NCBI RefSeq assembly: GCF_022095675.1
Contig: NZ_JAHYSG010000001.1
Coordinates: forward strand, 124,001 to 188,000
Direction of reading: 5' to 3'
Length of the DNA stretch: 64,000 nucleotides
Origin: Dactylosporangium sp. AC04546
GTDB taxonomy: Bacteria; Actinomycetota; Actinomycetes; Mycobacteriales; Micromonosporaceae
The notes under the pieces: generated by a model
Told to the model about the DNA's origin: nothing
Databases searched by the model: none
What the model saw: only the letters and a program-made list of their open reading frames with translations
Part shown: positions 1-9,113 of the stretch, in pieces
Numbering within the stretch: position 1 is the stretch's first letter
Layout: every line of letters starts with the position of its first letter
Position numbers and translations under genes: made by a program

Positions 1-1
1 G

Positions 2-1072
2 GTGAAGATCACCACGAGCAGCCCGCTCGGCACGATGCTGGTCAACCTGACGCTGCTGTTCATCGCCCCGGCCGACAAGCTCGGCAACGCCGACTTCTTC
101 CGCAAGCCGGTCGGCAGCGGGCCCTACCGGGTCGAGTCGTTCACGCCGTCGCTCAAGCTCAGCCTGGTCAAGGCCGACAACTACTGGGGCACGCCCGCCG
201 CCAACACCGCCATCACGGTGCCCTACATCGCCGAGACCTCCACCGCCATCACCTCCGTGCTCAACGGCGACGTCGACGCGTTCTGGCCGGTACCGCCGGA
301 CCAGGTCGCCGACGTGACCGGCAAGAAGGGCGTCAAGGTCGAGCGGCTGCCCAGCTACGTGTACTTCCTCAACTGGTTCAACTCGAGCCGCGCACCGTTC
401 ACCGACCCGCGGGTCCGCCGCGCCCTGTGGCACGCCGTGGACGTCGCCGGCATCGTGAAGAACCTCTACGGCGAGGCCGCCACGGTGATGGACGCGCCGA
501 TCCCGTCCGCCGTGTTCGGCTCGGCGGCCCAGACGCCGTACGCCTACGACCCGGACAAGGCGAAGGCCCTGCTCACCGAGGCCGGCCTGGGCGGCGGGTT
601 CAACAGCTCGATGATGTGGTTCGCCACCAACGGCCCGCTCATCACCGAGCTGGCCCAGGCACTCATTTCCGGCTGGGCGAAGGTCGGCGTCAAGGTGGAG
701 CCTCAGCAGATCGAGAAGGCGACCTGGCTGGACCGGCTGAACAAGCTCGACTGGGACATGGACCTGCAGACCAACACGGTCACCACCGGCGACGCCGACT
801 TCACCCTCGGCCGGCTCTACGCCTCGACCGCGAACCGGATGGGCTACAAGAACCTCGCGCTCGACAAGGTACTCGCCGACGCCCGCGCGTCACTCGACCA
901 GGCCGAGCGCAAGCGGCTCTACGCCCAGGCGTGCAAGACGATCTGGGACGACGCCGTCGGCATCTTCCCGGCGACGATCACCACGGCGTACGCCGTGAGC
1001 ACCTCGATGCAGGGGTTCACGCCGGTGCCGAGCAACCAGCCCGACCTCTCCGTCGTGACCGTGGCAGGCTGA
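2..1072 (+). CDS. ABC transporter substrate-binding protein, family 5 (C-terminal part)
   Basis: This is the C-terminal 356 residues of an extracytoplasmic solute-binding protein of the peptide/nickel/opine family 5. The 5' end, with the expected lipoprotein signal, lies outside the window. Visible family marks are the GPYRVESF segment and the hallmark block FNSSRAPFTDPRVRRAL followed by HAVD, which occurs in SBP_bac_5 proteins. It stands just before a LacI regulator and a full Dpp-type permease/ATPase set on the same strand, so it should deliver the ligand to that importer. The dehydrogenase, epimerase and kinase downstream make a sugar or polyol ligand more likely than a peptide. The family call is secure; the ligand is inferred. 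Confidence 0.9.
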   Translation: MKITTSSPLGTMLVNLTLLFIAPADKLGNADFFRKPVGSGPYRVESFTPSLKLSLVKADNYWGTPAANTAITVPYIAETSTAITSVLNGDVDAFWPVPPDQVADVTGKKGVKVERLPSYVYFLNWFNSSRAPFTDPRVRRALWHAVDVAGIVKNLYGEAATVMDAPIPSAVFGSAAQTPYAYDPDKAKALLTEAGLGGGFNSSMMWFATNGPLITELAQALISGWAKVGVKVEPQQIEKATWLDRLNKLDWDMDLQTNTVTTGDADFTLGRLYASTANRMGYKNLALDKVLADARASLDQAERKRLYAQACKTIWDDAVGIFPATITTAYAVSTSMQGFTPVPSNQPDLSVVTVAG

Positions 1073-1151
1073 CCGGGTTCACCGGGTTCACCTGCCGGCA
1101 GCGCCGCCCCCGCGCCGCCGGTGCCGCGACCACACAACGAAAAGGAACGCC

Positions 1152-2267
1152 ATGGCTCATGCCCGACGGGTGACGCTGCAGGACATCGCGGCGGCGGTCG
1201 GCCTCTCCGTCAACACGGTCTCCCGCGCGCTCACCGGGAAGGACCAGGTGAGCGAGGAGACCCGCGCGATGATCAAGGCCGTCGCCGACCGGCTCGGCTA
1301 CGTGCCCAACACGATGGCCCGGTCGCTGGTCCTGGGACAGGTGATGACGATCGGCGTCGTCATCACCAACCCGTCCAACCCGTTCTACGCCCGGCTGATC
1401 AGCGCGATCGAGCAGCGCGGGCGGGTGCACGGCTACTCGATGCTGCTGATGGTCTCCGAGGAGAACCCGGACAACGAGCGCCGTGCGGTGGAGTCGATGA
1501 TGCGGTGGGGGGTGGACGGGGCGATCGTCGTCCCCGTCCAGGCCGGTGACGACCACTGGCGCCGCCTCATCGACTCCGGCACCCGGGTCGTGCTCGTCAA
1601 CCGTGATCTGTCCGATGTGGACTGCGACTTCGCGGGCATCGACTACGAGCGCAGCGCCTACGAGGCGAGCCTGCACCTGCTCGACACCGGCGTGGACAGC
1701 ATGTACCTCTTCGAGGAGGACCTGCGCATCTCCACGGTGGCCGCGCGGATCGACGGCTTCACCCGGGCGGTCACCGAGCGCGGCCTGCCGGCCGACGCGG
1801 TGCGGGTCCTGCGGGTGCCGACCCGCCGGCACGAGGCGAGCACGCTGCCCTGGGAGGCCGCCGAGTCCTACGACCTGGCCCGCTCCGTCGTGGCGGGCCT
1901 GCCGGACAACTGCGGGATCCTCCTCGGCAACGACTACTTCGCGCTCGGCCTCTACCGGGCCCTGCGCGAGGCCGGCCGGCGGATCCCCGACGACGTGCGG
2001 ATCGTCGGCTTCGGCGACGACACGTTCGCCGGCTACCTCGACCCGGCGCTGAGCAGTGTGCGGCTGCCCTCGGAACAACTCGGCACGGCCGCCGTCGACC
2101 AGCTGCTCGCCCGGCTGGCCGACCGGGCCACCCGGACGCCGCGCGTCACCGCCTTCTACCCGACCGAACTGGTCGTCCGCGCGTCGTCGGCCGGGCCGGC
2201 GGTGGTGCCGGCCCCGGCCCCGGCGGCCCGCCGGACGCGGGCCCGGACACGGCAGGGGAGCAGCTGA
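1152..2267 (+). CDS. LacI-family transcriptional regulator
   Basis: A 371-residue LacI/GalR repressor. The N-terminal helix-turn-helix is at about residues 5-26 (LQDIAAAVGLSVNTVSRAL), followed by the hinge helix region and a periplasmic-binding-protein-like effector domain to about residue 345. An AAAGGA site precedes the ATG. Its stop codon overlaps the start of the first permease (ATGATG), so it is translated with the transporter it probably controls. It sits inside the operon between the binding protein and the permeases. The Arg/Ala/Pro-rich last 25 residues look disordered. The effector is probably the imported sugar or a phosphorylated intermediate; that is inference. Confidence 0.92.
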   Translation: MAHARRVTLQDIAAAVGLSVNTVSRALTGKDQVSEETRAMIKAVADRLGYVPNTMARSLVLGQVMTIGVVITNPSNPFYARLISAIEQRGRVHGYSMLLMVSEENPDNERRAVESMMRWGVDGAIVVPVQAGDDHWRRLIDSGTRVVLVNRDLSDVDCDFAGIDYERSAYEASLHLLDTGVDSMYLFEEDLRISTVAARIDGFTRAVTERGLPADAVRVLRVPTRRHEASTLPWEAAESYDLARSVVAGLPDNCGILLGNDYFALGLYRALREAGRRIPDDVRIVGFGDDTFAGYLDPALSSVRLPSEQLGTAAVDQLLARLADRATRTPRVTAFYPTELVVRASSAGPAVVPAPAPAARRTRARTRQGSS

Positions 2268-3193
2268 TGATGGCATTCGTGGCCCGCCGGCTCGGCCAGG
2301 CGGTGATCACCGTATTCACCTCGCTGACCGTCGTGTTCATCATCATGCGGGTGGTGCCCGGCGACCCGGCATCGCTGATGCTGGGCGCGTCGGCGACGCC
2401 GGAGGACATCGCGGCGCTGCGGGAGAAGCTCGGGCTGACCCGGTCGGTGTTCAGCCAGTACCTCACGTTCCTGCAGGGCATCACGCATGGCGACTTCGGC
2501 ACGTCGTGGCGGCTCAACGGCGACGCGCTCGGCCAGGTGCTGGTGCGGCTGCCGGCCACGCTGCAACTGGCCGGGTTCGCGCTGCTCATCACCGTCGCCG
2601 CGGGCTTCCCGCTCGGCGTGCTCAGCGCCCGCCGGGCCGGGTCCTGGATCGACCGGCTCATCTCCGTGCCGACGCTCGTCGGGCAGGCGCTGCCGTCGTT
2701 CTGGGTCGGGGTCATGCTGATCCTGATCTTCTCGCGGACCTTCCAGCTGCTGCCCGCGACCGCCGACGGCACCCTCCTGGCCTTCGTCCTGCCGTCGGTC
2801 ACGCTCGCGCTGCCGTTCATCGGCTGGCTCGCTCAACTGGTGCGCAACGGCGTGCTCGACGAGACCGGCAAGGACTACGTGCGCACGGCCCGGTCCAAGG
2901 GCATCGGCGTGCGGGTCGTCTTCTACGGCCACGTGCTGCGCAACATGCTGATCCCGGTCGTCACCGTGCTCGGCCTGCTGATCGGCAACTTCATCGCCAA
3001 CGCCGTGATCATCGAGGTGGTGTTCTCGTGGCCGGGCATCGGCTCGCTCCTCGTGGACTCGATGACCAACCGCGACTACTTCGTCGTGCAGGCCGCCATC
3101 ATGACGATCACCGTCGCCTACGTGGTGCTCAACTTCGTGGTCGACGCCCTGTACTTCACGCTCGACCCGAGATTGAAACCGGAGGACCTGTGA
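2267..3193 (+). CDS. ABC transporter permease, DppB/OppB type
   Basis: A 308-residue inner-membrane permease of the dipeptide/oligopeptide class. It has an N-terminal membrane helix (ARRLGQAVITVF), the conserved RVVPGDPA periplasmic stretch after it, further hydrophobic segments, and the cytoplasmic EAA loop KDYVRTARSKGIG that docks on the ATPase. Length is normal for DppB. The start overlaps the LacI stop codon, with GGGGAG a few bases upstream, and its stop overlaps the next permease by four bases (GTGA), so the transporter is translationally coupled throughout. It pairs with the DppC-type protein downstream. Confidence 0.93.
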   Translation: MMAFVARRLGQAVITVFTSLTVVFIIMRVVPGDPASLMLGASATPEDIAALREKLGLTRSVFSQYLTFLQGITHGDFGTSWRLNGDALGQVLVRLPATLQLAGFALLITVAAGFPLGVLSARRAGSWIDRLISVPTLVGQALPSFWVGVMLILIFSRTFQLLPATADGTLLAFVLPSVTLALPFIGWLAQLVRNGVLDETGKDYVRTARSKGIGVRVVFYGHVLRNMLIPVVTVLGLLIGNFIANAVIIEVVFSWPGIGSLLVDSMTNRDYFVVQAAIMTITVAYVVLNFVVDALYFTLDPRLKPEDL

Positions 3194-4098
3194 CGGCCTC
3201 TCACCTCACCACACCGCCGGACGAGCCGGCCACCGCCACGGTGGCCGCGACCGCCCTCCGGCAGCCGCGCCGGCGGATCCCGCTCAGCGCCCGCATCGCC
3301 ATGGCGTTCCTCGCGCTCGTCGTGCTCGGCGCGATCCTCGGGCCGATCGTCGCGCCCTATTCATCGGTCGACACCGACCTGGCCAACCGGCTGCTCGCGC
3401 CCGGGGAACGGCTCACCGACGGCTCGGTGTCGCTGCTCGGCACCGACCAGCTCGGCCGCGACATGCTCGCGCAGATCCTCGCGGGCAGCCGGGTCTCGGT
3501 GATCGTCGGCCTGCTCACCGTCGTCATCGGCGGCTTTGTCGGACTGGTGCTGGGCCTGCTCGCCGGCTACTTCGGCGGCTGGACCGACACGCTCATCTCC
3601 CGCGTCGGTGACATCCAGCTGGCGTTCCCCAGCGTGCTGCTGGCCATCCTCATCGCCGGGGTGCTCGGCCCGAGCCTGGCCAACATCGTCATCGCGCTCG
3701 CGGTCACCCGGTGGATCATCTTCGCCCGGGTGGCCCGCGCCTCCGCCATCAGCGTGCGGGGCCTGGACTACGTCGACTCGGCCCGGGTCCTCGGCGCCGG
3801 CCACCTGCGCATCCTGATCCGCTACATCATGCCGTCCTGCTGGGCGTCGCTGCTGGTCGCCGGGACGGCGCAGATCGGGCTGTCGATGGTCGCCGAGGCG
3901 TCGCTGAGCTTCCTGGGCCTCGGCGTCCCGGTCAGCATGGCCTCCTGGGGCTCCACCATCGCCAGCGGCCGCGACTACCTCTCGTCGGCCTGGTGGATCT
4001 CGACGCTGCCCGGCATCGTGCTCGCGCTCGTCGTCGTCGCGGTCGGCCTGATCAGCAACGCCTACCGGGACCTTACCGACCCGAGGGCGGCGCTGTGA
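3190..4098 (+). CDS. ABC transporter permease, DppC/OppC type
   Basis: A 302-residue second permease. A roughly 35-residue cytoplasmic lead (TTPPDEPATATVA) is followed by a first helix at about residues 38-58, a periplasmic segment with GTDQLGRDML, which is typical of DppC, and a core carrying the EAA loop YVDSARVLGAGHLRIL. The GTG start lies inside the stop of the DppB gene (GTGA), with GGAGG at 3181-3185 as a well-spaced ribosome site. The stop again overlaps the following ATPase gene by four bases. It forms the channel with the preceding permease. Confidence 0.93.
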   Translation: MTASHLTTPPDEPATATVAATALRQPRRRIPLSARIAMAFLALVVLGAILGPIVAPYSSVDTDLANRLLAPGERLTDGSVSLLGTDQLGRDMLAQILAGSRVSVIVGLLTVVIGGFVGLVLGLLAGYFGGWTDTLISRVGDIQLAFPSVLLAILIAGVLGPSLANIVIALAVTRWIIFARVARASAISVRGLDYVDSARVLGAGHLRILIRYIMPSCWASLLVAGTAQIGLSMVAEASLSFLGLGVPVSMASWGSTIASGRDYLSSAWWISTLPGIVLALVVVAVGLISNAYRDLTDPRAAL

Positions 4099-5090
4099 CC
4101 GAGACGTTGATCAGCGTGCGGGACCTGCGCGTCAGCGTGGGCAGTGTGGAGCTTGTCCGCGGCGTCAGCCTCGACGTGGCGCGCGGCACGACCGTCGCGG
4201 TCGTCGGCGAGTCCGGCAGCGGCAAGAGTCTCACGGCCCTGTCGCTGATGGGACTGCTGCCCGGCGGGCTGACCGTCAGCGACGGGGAGATCGTGTTCGA
4301 CGGCGCGCCGGTGACCGGCCTGTCGGAGCGGGCATGGCAGCCGTTGCGCGGCAAACAGATCGGCATGATCTTCCAGGACCCGCTGTCCGCCCTCAACCCG
4401 TGCCTGCGGGTCGGCGACCAGATCGCCGAGATGTTCCGCCGCCGCGCCGGCCTGAGCCGGCGGGAGGCACACGGCAAGGTCGTCGAGGCCATGGCCGAGG
4501 TCGGCATCCCCGACGCGGAGCGGCGGGCCCGTTCGTACCCGCACGAGTTCTCCGGCGGCATGCGGCAGCGCGTGATGATCGCCATGGCGATGTCGCTGCA
4601 CCCCCAGCTGCTCATCGCCGACGAGCCGACGACCGCGCTCGACGTCACCGTGCAGGCGCAGATCATGCGGCTGCTGCTGGCCCGCAAGCAGGCCAGGGCG
4701 CTCACCCTGATCCTGATCAGCCACGACCTCGGCGTCGTGTCCCGCTCCGCCGACACCGTCGTCGTCATGTACGCCGGACGGGTCGTGGAGTCCGGGCCGA
4801 CCCGCGACGTGCTGACCGCGCCCGCGCATCCGTACACCCTCGGCCTGATGCGCTCGGTGCCCGACCGGCGCCGCCCGCGGGCGGCCCTGGAGGCGATCCC
4901 CGGGCAGCCACCGGACCCGCGGGCGCTGCCGGCCGGCTGTGCGTTCGAGCCGCGCTGCCCGATGGCGCGGGACGTCTGCCGGCGGGTCGTGCCCGAGCTG
5001 CGTCCGGCCGGCTCCGGCCGGGTCAGCGCCTGTCATTTCGCGGACGAGCTGCGTGCGGGCGCGCGGGCGGGGGAGGCGGAGCATGGCTGA
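4095..5090 (+). CDS. ABC transporter ATP-binding protein, DppD/OppD type
   Basis: A 331-residue ATPase subunit. Walker A GESGSGKS is at about residues 38-45, a Q-loop IFQDPLSALNP follows, the ABC signature is FSGGMRQR, and Walker B is LLIADEPTTALD followed by ISHDLGVV. The C-terminus holds the oligopeptide-transporter extension with the Cys-rich GCAFEPRCPMARDVC block seen in OppD/DppD. The GTG start overlaps the DppC stop; the gene then overlaps the next ATPase by eight bases. It energises import together with the DppF-type subunit. Confidence 0.93.
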   Translation: MTETLISVRDLRVSVGSVELVRGVSLDVARGTTVAVVGESGSGKSLTALSLMGLLPGGLTVSDGEIVFDGAPVTGLSERAWQPLRGKQIGMIFQDPLSALNPCLRVGDQIAEMFRRRAGLSRREAHGKVVEAMAEVGIPDAERRARSYPHEFSGGMRQRVMIAMAMSLHPQLLIADEPTTALDVTVQAQIMRLLLARKQARALTLILISHDLGVVSRSADTVVVMYAGRVVESGPTRDVLTAPAHPYTLGLMRSVPDRRRPRAALEAIPGQPPDPRALPAGCAFEPRCPMARDVCRRVVPELRPAGSGRVSACHFADELRAGARAGEAEHG

Positions 5091-6087
5091 GGCACCGGTG
5101 CTGGAGATGCGCGACCTGCACGTCGACTACCGGCTGCCCGGCGGTCTGCTGCGCCGCGGCGCGCGCACCGTGCGGGCGGTGGCCGGTGTCGACCTGGTCG
5201 TCCCGCCGCGCAGCACGTTCGGCATCGTGGGCGAGTCCGGGTGCGGAAAGTCCACCCTCGCCCGCACCATCGTCGGCCTGCTCCCGCCGACGTCGGGGCG
5301 GGTCCTGGTCAACGGCGCCGACGTCGGCGGCGCGTCGAAGACGGCCCGCCGGACGATGCGCCGGGCGGCGCAGATGGTGTTCCAGGACCCGTACGCGTCG
5401 CTCAACCCGTGGATGACCGTGCGCGACCTGATCAGCGAGGCATGGCAGGTGCACGACGGGATCGTGCCGCGCGGGCGCTGGGACGCCGAGGTCGACCGGC
5501 TCCTGGAGCTGGTCGGTCTGCGGCCCAACCAGCGGCACCTGCGCGCGCACCAGTTCTCCGGCGGGCAACGCCAGCGGATCTGCATCGCCCGCGCGCTGGC
5601 CATGCGCCCGCAGCTGATCGTCTGCGACGAGGCGGTGTCCGCGCTCGACGTGTCGATCCGGGCGCAGATCCTCAACCTGCTGCGCGACATCCAGGACGAG
5701 ACAGGCGTGTCGTACCTGTTCGTCTCGCACGACCTGGGTGTGGTCCGCCACGTCGCGGACGAGGTGGCCGTCATGTACCTCGGCCGCTTCGTCGAACACG
5801 GCACCACCGACCAGGTCTTCGGCGCGCCGGCCCATCCCTACACGCAAGCACTGCTGTCGGCGGCCCCCGCGATCGGCGACTGGGCGGACGAGCGCGCCGA
5901 CGAGATCGTCCTCACCGGCGAGGTGCCCTCACCGCTCGATCCGCCCAGCGGCTGCCGGTTCCGCACGAGGTGCTTCAAGGCGCAGGACGTCTGCGCCACC
6001 GTCGAGCCCGCGCTCGACGACAGCTCCGCCGGGCACGGCGTCGCCTGCCACTTCGCGGAGCCCGACCGGCGCTTCGGCATCGCCTGA
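5083..6087 (+). CDS. ABC transporter ATP-binding protein, DppF/OppF type
   Basis: A 334-residue ATPase. Walker A is GESGCGKST, the Q-loop is VFQDPYASLNP, the signature FSGGQRQRICIA and Walker B LIVCDEAVSALD, with the usual C-terminal Cys-containing motif GCRFRTRCFKAQDVC. The ATG start follows GGGAGGCGGA and lies inside the end of the DppD gene. It completes the five-component importer. The next gene begins 30 bases further on with its own ribosome site, so catabolic genes may be read from the same message but with independent initiation. Confidence 0.93.
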   Translation: MAEAPVLEMRDLHVDYRLPGGLLRRGARTVRAVAGVDLVVPPRSTFGIVGESGCGKSTLARTIVGLLPPTSGRVLVNGADVGGASKTARRTMRRAAQMVFQDPYASLNPWMTVRDLISEAWQVHDGIVPRGRWDAEVDRLLELVGLRPNQRHLRAHQFSGGQRQRICIARALAMRPQLIVCDEAVSALDVSIRAQILNLLRDIQDETGVSYLFVSHDLGVVRHVADEVAVMYLGRFVEHGTTDQVFGAPAHPYTQALLSAAPAIGDWADERADEIVLTGEVPSPLDPPSGCRFRTRCFKAQDVCATVEPALDDSSAGHGVACHFAEPDRRFGIA

Positions 6088-6117
6088 GCCCGTCCATCCA
6101 GAAAGGACACCACCCCC

Positions 6118-7122
6118 GTGACCAACCGCGCGGCCGTCATGAACGGCCTCTTCGACCTGTCCATCCAGGACCGGCCCATGCCCACGGCGGGCCCGCACCA
6201 GGCCGTCGTCCGCATCGAGGCGGTCGGCGTCTGCGGCTCCGACACCACCTACTACACCCACGGGCGGATCGGCGACTACGTCGTCGACGGCCCGATCGTG
6301 CTGGGCCACGAGGTCGCCGGCCAGGTCGTCGAGGTCGGCCCGGGCGTCACGGGCGTCGCGCCGGGTGACCGGGTCGCGATCGAGCCCGGCACGCCGTGCC
6401 GCGACTGCCGGGAGTGCCGCGCCGGGCGTTACCACCTGTGCCCGGACCTCGAGTTCCTGGCCACGCCGCCCTACGACGGCGCATTGCTGCAGTACCTCCT
6501 CATCGACTCGCGGAACCTGTACCCCATTCCCGACGAGCTGAGCTACGAGGAGGGTGCGCTGCTGGAGCCGCTGTCGGTGGGACTGTGGGCGTGTAAGCGG
6601 GCCGGCCTCGCGCCGGGCGACGACGTCCTCGTCACCGGTGCCGGCCCGGTCGGCCTGGTGTCCGCCGCTGCGGCCCGTGCGCTCGGCGCCGGCACCGTCA
6701 CCGTCACCGACGTCTCCGAGTTCCGGCTCGGCCTGGCCCGCTCGATGGGCTTCACCGCCGAGCCCGGCGGGACGCACACCTCGGTCGACTTCGACGTGCT
6801 CATCGAGTGCTCCGGCGCCCCCGGGGTGCTCGCGGCCGGCCTCGCCCGGCTGCGCCCGGCCGGCCGCGCCGCGATGGTGGGCATGCCGAAGGAGGCGGTC
6901 TCGCTGCCGCTGTCGCAGCTGAACCCGAACGAGCTCACCATCGGCACGGTCAACCGGTACAACAACACCTGGCCCCTCGCCATCGAGCTGGTCGCCTCCG
7001 GCCGGGTGGACCTGAAGCCGCTCATCACGCACCACTTCACGCTCGACGAGACCACCGACGCGCTCATGCTCGGCCGGCACGTGACCGACTCGGTCAAGGC
7101 CATCATCCACCCCCAGCGCTGA
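6118..7122 (+). CDS. Zinc-dependent polyol/sugar dehydrogenase (MDR family)
   Basis: A 334-residue medium-chain dehydrogenase like sorbitol, xylitol and L-threonine dehydrogenases. Catalytic zinc ligands are visible in VGVCGSDTTYYTHG (Cys) and LGHEVAG (His-Glu). The structural zinc lobe is the four-Cys group CRDCRECRAGRYHLC, and the Rossmann motif is VTGAGPVGLVSAAAA. It probably oxidises a polyol to a ketose, or a sugar hydroxyl, with NAD(P). The GTG start is preceded by AGAAAGGA. The 3-epimerase and PfkB kinase behind it suggest the order polyol, ketose, epimerised ketose, ketose phosphate. Substrate unknown. Confidence 0.88.
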   Translation: MTNRAAVMNGLFDLSIQDRPMPTAGPHQAVVRIEAVGVCGSDTTYYTHGRIGDYVVDGPIVLGHEVAGQVVEVGPGVTGVAPGDRVAIEPGTPCRDCRECRAGRYHLCPDLEFLATPPYDGALLQYLLIDSRNLYPIPDELSYEEGALLEPLSVGLWACKRAGLAPGDDVLVTGAGPVGLVSAAAARALGAGTVTVTDVSEFRLGLARSMGFTAEPGGTHTSVDFDVLIECSGAPGVLAAGLARLRPAGRAAMVGMPKEAVSLPLSQLNPNELTIGTVNRYNNTWPLAIELVASGRVDLKPLITHHFTLDETTDALMLGRHVTDSVKAIIHPQR

Positions 7123-7141
7123 CCACGGACGAGGTGACGTC

Positions 7142-8011
7142 ATGCAGATCGGCTGCCACGGCTCGGTGTGGACCGGGACGTTCGACACGGACGGGCTCCG
7201 CCTGGCCATCGAAAGCACGCGTGCGGCGGGCTTCGACCTCATCGAGATCCCGCTCATGGACCCGGGTGGCATCGACCGCGCCACCGTCCGGGCGCTGCTC
7301 GCCGAGCACGGCCTGGCCGCGACCGCGTCGCTGGGGCTCTCCGCCCGAACCGACATCTCCAGCGAGGATCCCGACGTGGTCGCGGCGGGGGAGCGGCTCC
7401 TCGGCACCTGCCTGGAGGTGCTCGCCGACATCGGCGGCACACACCTGGTCGGGGTCATCCACTGCGCCATGCAGAAGTACCTGACGCCGGCGTCGCCGGG
7501 CGGGCGGCGCAACAGCGTCGAGGCGATCCGCCGGCTCGCCGGCCGGGCGAGCGACCTCGGCATCCGTATCGGTGTCGAGGTGGTCAACCGCTACGAGTCC
7601 AACCTGTTCAACACCGGCCGCCAGGCCGTGCGCTACGTCGAGGAGGTCGGCGCCGGCAACGTGTTCGTGCACCTGGACACGTACCACATGAACATCGAGG
7701 AGCCGGACATGTACACCCCGGTGCTCGCCGCCGGCGACCGCCTCGGGTACGTCCACATCGGTGAGAGCCACCGCGGCTACCTCGGCTCTGGCACCGTCGA
7801 CTTCGACGCGTTCTTCCGCGGACTGGCGCACACCGGCTACGACGGCCCGGTGGTGTTCGAGTCGTTCTCCTCGGCCGTCGTGCATCCCGAGCTCAGCCAG
7901 ATGCTCGCCATCTGGCGCAACCTGTGGACCGACGGCGCCGACCTCGGCGCCCACGCCAACGCCTACATCCGCGGCCGGCTGCGGTCGGTCGCCTCCATCG
8001 GCATGCACTGA
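7142..8011 (+). CDS. Sugar phosphate isomerase/epimerase, D-tagatose/D-psicose 3-epimerase-like
   Basis: A 289-residue TIM-barrel protein of the xylose-isomerase-like superfamily. Metal and substrate residues typical of ketose 3-epimerases can be seen: VEVVNRYESNLFNT (Glu plus Arg/Tyr), HLDTYHMNIEE (Asp, His, Glu), VHIGESHRGYLG, and a last Glu in VVFESFS. These four blocks are the DTE/DPE pattern, so a free ketohexose or ketopentose is the likely substrate. Start at ATG after GGACGAGGTGACGTC. The stop overlaps the kinase start by one base. Hydroxypyruvate isomerase is the alternative, but the HLDTYHMNIEE block favours the ketose epimerases. Confidence 0.82.
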   Translation: MQIGCHGSVWTGTFDTDGLRLAIESTRAAGFDLIEIPLMDPGGIDRATVRALLAEHGLAATASLGLSARTDISSEDPDVVAAGERLLGTCLEVLADIGGTHLVGVIHCAMQKYLTPASPGGRRNSVEAIRRLAGRASDLGIRIGVEVVNRYESNLFNTGRQAVRYVEEVGAGNVFVHLDTYHMNIEEPDMYTPVLAAGDRLGYVHIGESHRGYLGSGTVDFDAFFRGLAHTGYDGPVVFESFSSAVVHPELSQMLAIWRNLWTDGADLGAHANAYIRGRLRSVASIGMH

Positions 8012-9027
8012 TGGTGACGGTGACCGTCATCGGCGAGGCGGTGGTCGACCTCGTCCGCGGGCCGGACGGGCGGTACACCGCGCATCCCGGCGGCAGCCCG
8101 CTCAACGTCGCGGTCGCGCTGGCCCGCCTCGGCGAGCGGGTCGACCTGCGGGCCCGGTTCTCCGGCTCGTCGTTCGGCCGGCTGCTGCGGGCCCATGCCG
8201 CGGGCAACGGTGTCGGCCTCGGCGGCGCCGTCGACGCCGTTGAGCCGGCGAGCCTGGCCGTGGTCGGGCTCGCCGCCGACGGCTCGGCCGAGTACGACTT
8301 CTACGTCGAGGGCACCGCCGACTGGCAGTGGCAACCGGGCGAGCTCGGCGGGGACCTCGGCGGGGACCTCGGCGGCGTGGTCCACGCCGGTTCGCTGGCG
8401 TGCTTCCTGCCGCCGGGCGCCGCCGCGGTCGAGGCAACCCTCGCGGCGGCCCGGCGGGGAGGGGCGCTCGTCACGTTCGACCCGAACGTCCGCCCGGCGC
8501 TGCTCGGCACGCCGGAGCAGGCGGCGGCCACCGTGGCGCGGCTCTGCGGGTTGTGTCACGTGGTGAAGGCCAGCGACCAGGACATCGCCTGGCTGCACCC
8601 CGGCGAGCCGGTCGAGTCGGTGGCCCGACGGTGGCTGGCCGCCGGGCCGGACCTGGTCGTGGTCACCAGCGGCGCGGACGGCGCCGCGGCGTTCACCGCC
8701 GGGCACACCGTGCACCGGCCCGCGCCGCGGGTCGCCGTGGCCGACACGGTCGGCGCGGGCGACGCGTTCATGGCCGCGCTGCTCGCCGGGCTCGCCCGGC
8801 GCCTCGCACCGGGCGGCGGGCCGGCGCTGCTCGCCGCGCTGCTCGACACCGCGATCGCGGTGGCTGCGCTGACCTGCACCCGCGCGGGGGCGGACCCGCC
8901 CACGCGGGCCGAGGTCGACGACCTGTTGCGGCGCGGGCCGGAACGACCGGCGGCCGGCACCACCGCCGACGCGGCGCACCAGGCGGACGCCGACGAGCAA
9001 TCGCGTTCGCCTACGGGAGCGGCCTGA
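8011..9027 (+). CDS. PfkB-family carbohydrate kinase
   Basis: A 338-residue ribokinase-fold kinase. The N-terminal substrate motif GGSPLNVAVALARLG is at about residues 25-39 and the PfkB signature DTVGAGDAFMAALLAGL with the catalytic Asp lies at about 240-256. It should phosphorylate a ketose or 2-keto sugar, ending the route begun by the transporter, dehydrogenase and epimerase. The ATG shares its A with the preceding stop codon, so it is translationally coupled. The final 35 residues (poly Ala/Thr, then acidic and polar) are probably disordered. Fructokinase and 2-keto-3-deoxygluconate kinase are both possible. Confidence 0.87.
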   Translation: MVTVTVIGEAVVDLVRGPDGRYTAHPGGSPLNVAVALARLGERVDLRARFSGSSFGRLLRAHAAGNGVGLGGAVDAVEPASLAVVGLAADGSAEYDFYVEGTADWQWQPGELGGDLGGDLGGVVHAGSLACFLPPGAAAVEATLAAARRGGALVTFDPNVRPALLGTPEQAAATVARLCGLCHVVKASDQDIAWLHPGEPVESVARRWLAAGPDLVVVTSGADGAAAFTAGHTVHRPAPRVAVADTVGAGDAFMAALLAGLARRLAPGGGPALLAALLDTAIAVAALTCTRAGADPPTRAEVDDLLRRGPERPAAGTTADAAHQADADEQSRSPTGAA

Positions 9028-9113
9028 TCGGTGGACGGTCCTCGGTAGCACTTCGCGCTTCGACAGCCGTGACCAGCTGACGCCGTGGCGCCGGGTCGAC
9101 GGTTGGCCTGGGA

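Noticed and set aside
1072..1101. Direct repeat ACCGGGTTC (twice) and palindrome CTGCCGGCAG before the LacI gene as its operator
   Set aside because: Possible, but only 10 bases of symmetry in GC-rich DNA; no second copy found near another promoter.
427..1173. Long overlapping open frames on both strands across most genes (for example 1017-2276 minus, 4062-5084 minus, 10309-12441 minus)
   Set aside because: They are Arg/Pro/Gly-rich shadows of real genes in GC-rich DNA, without motifs or ribosome sites.
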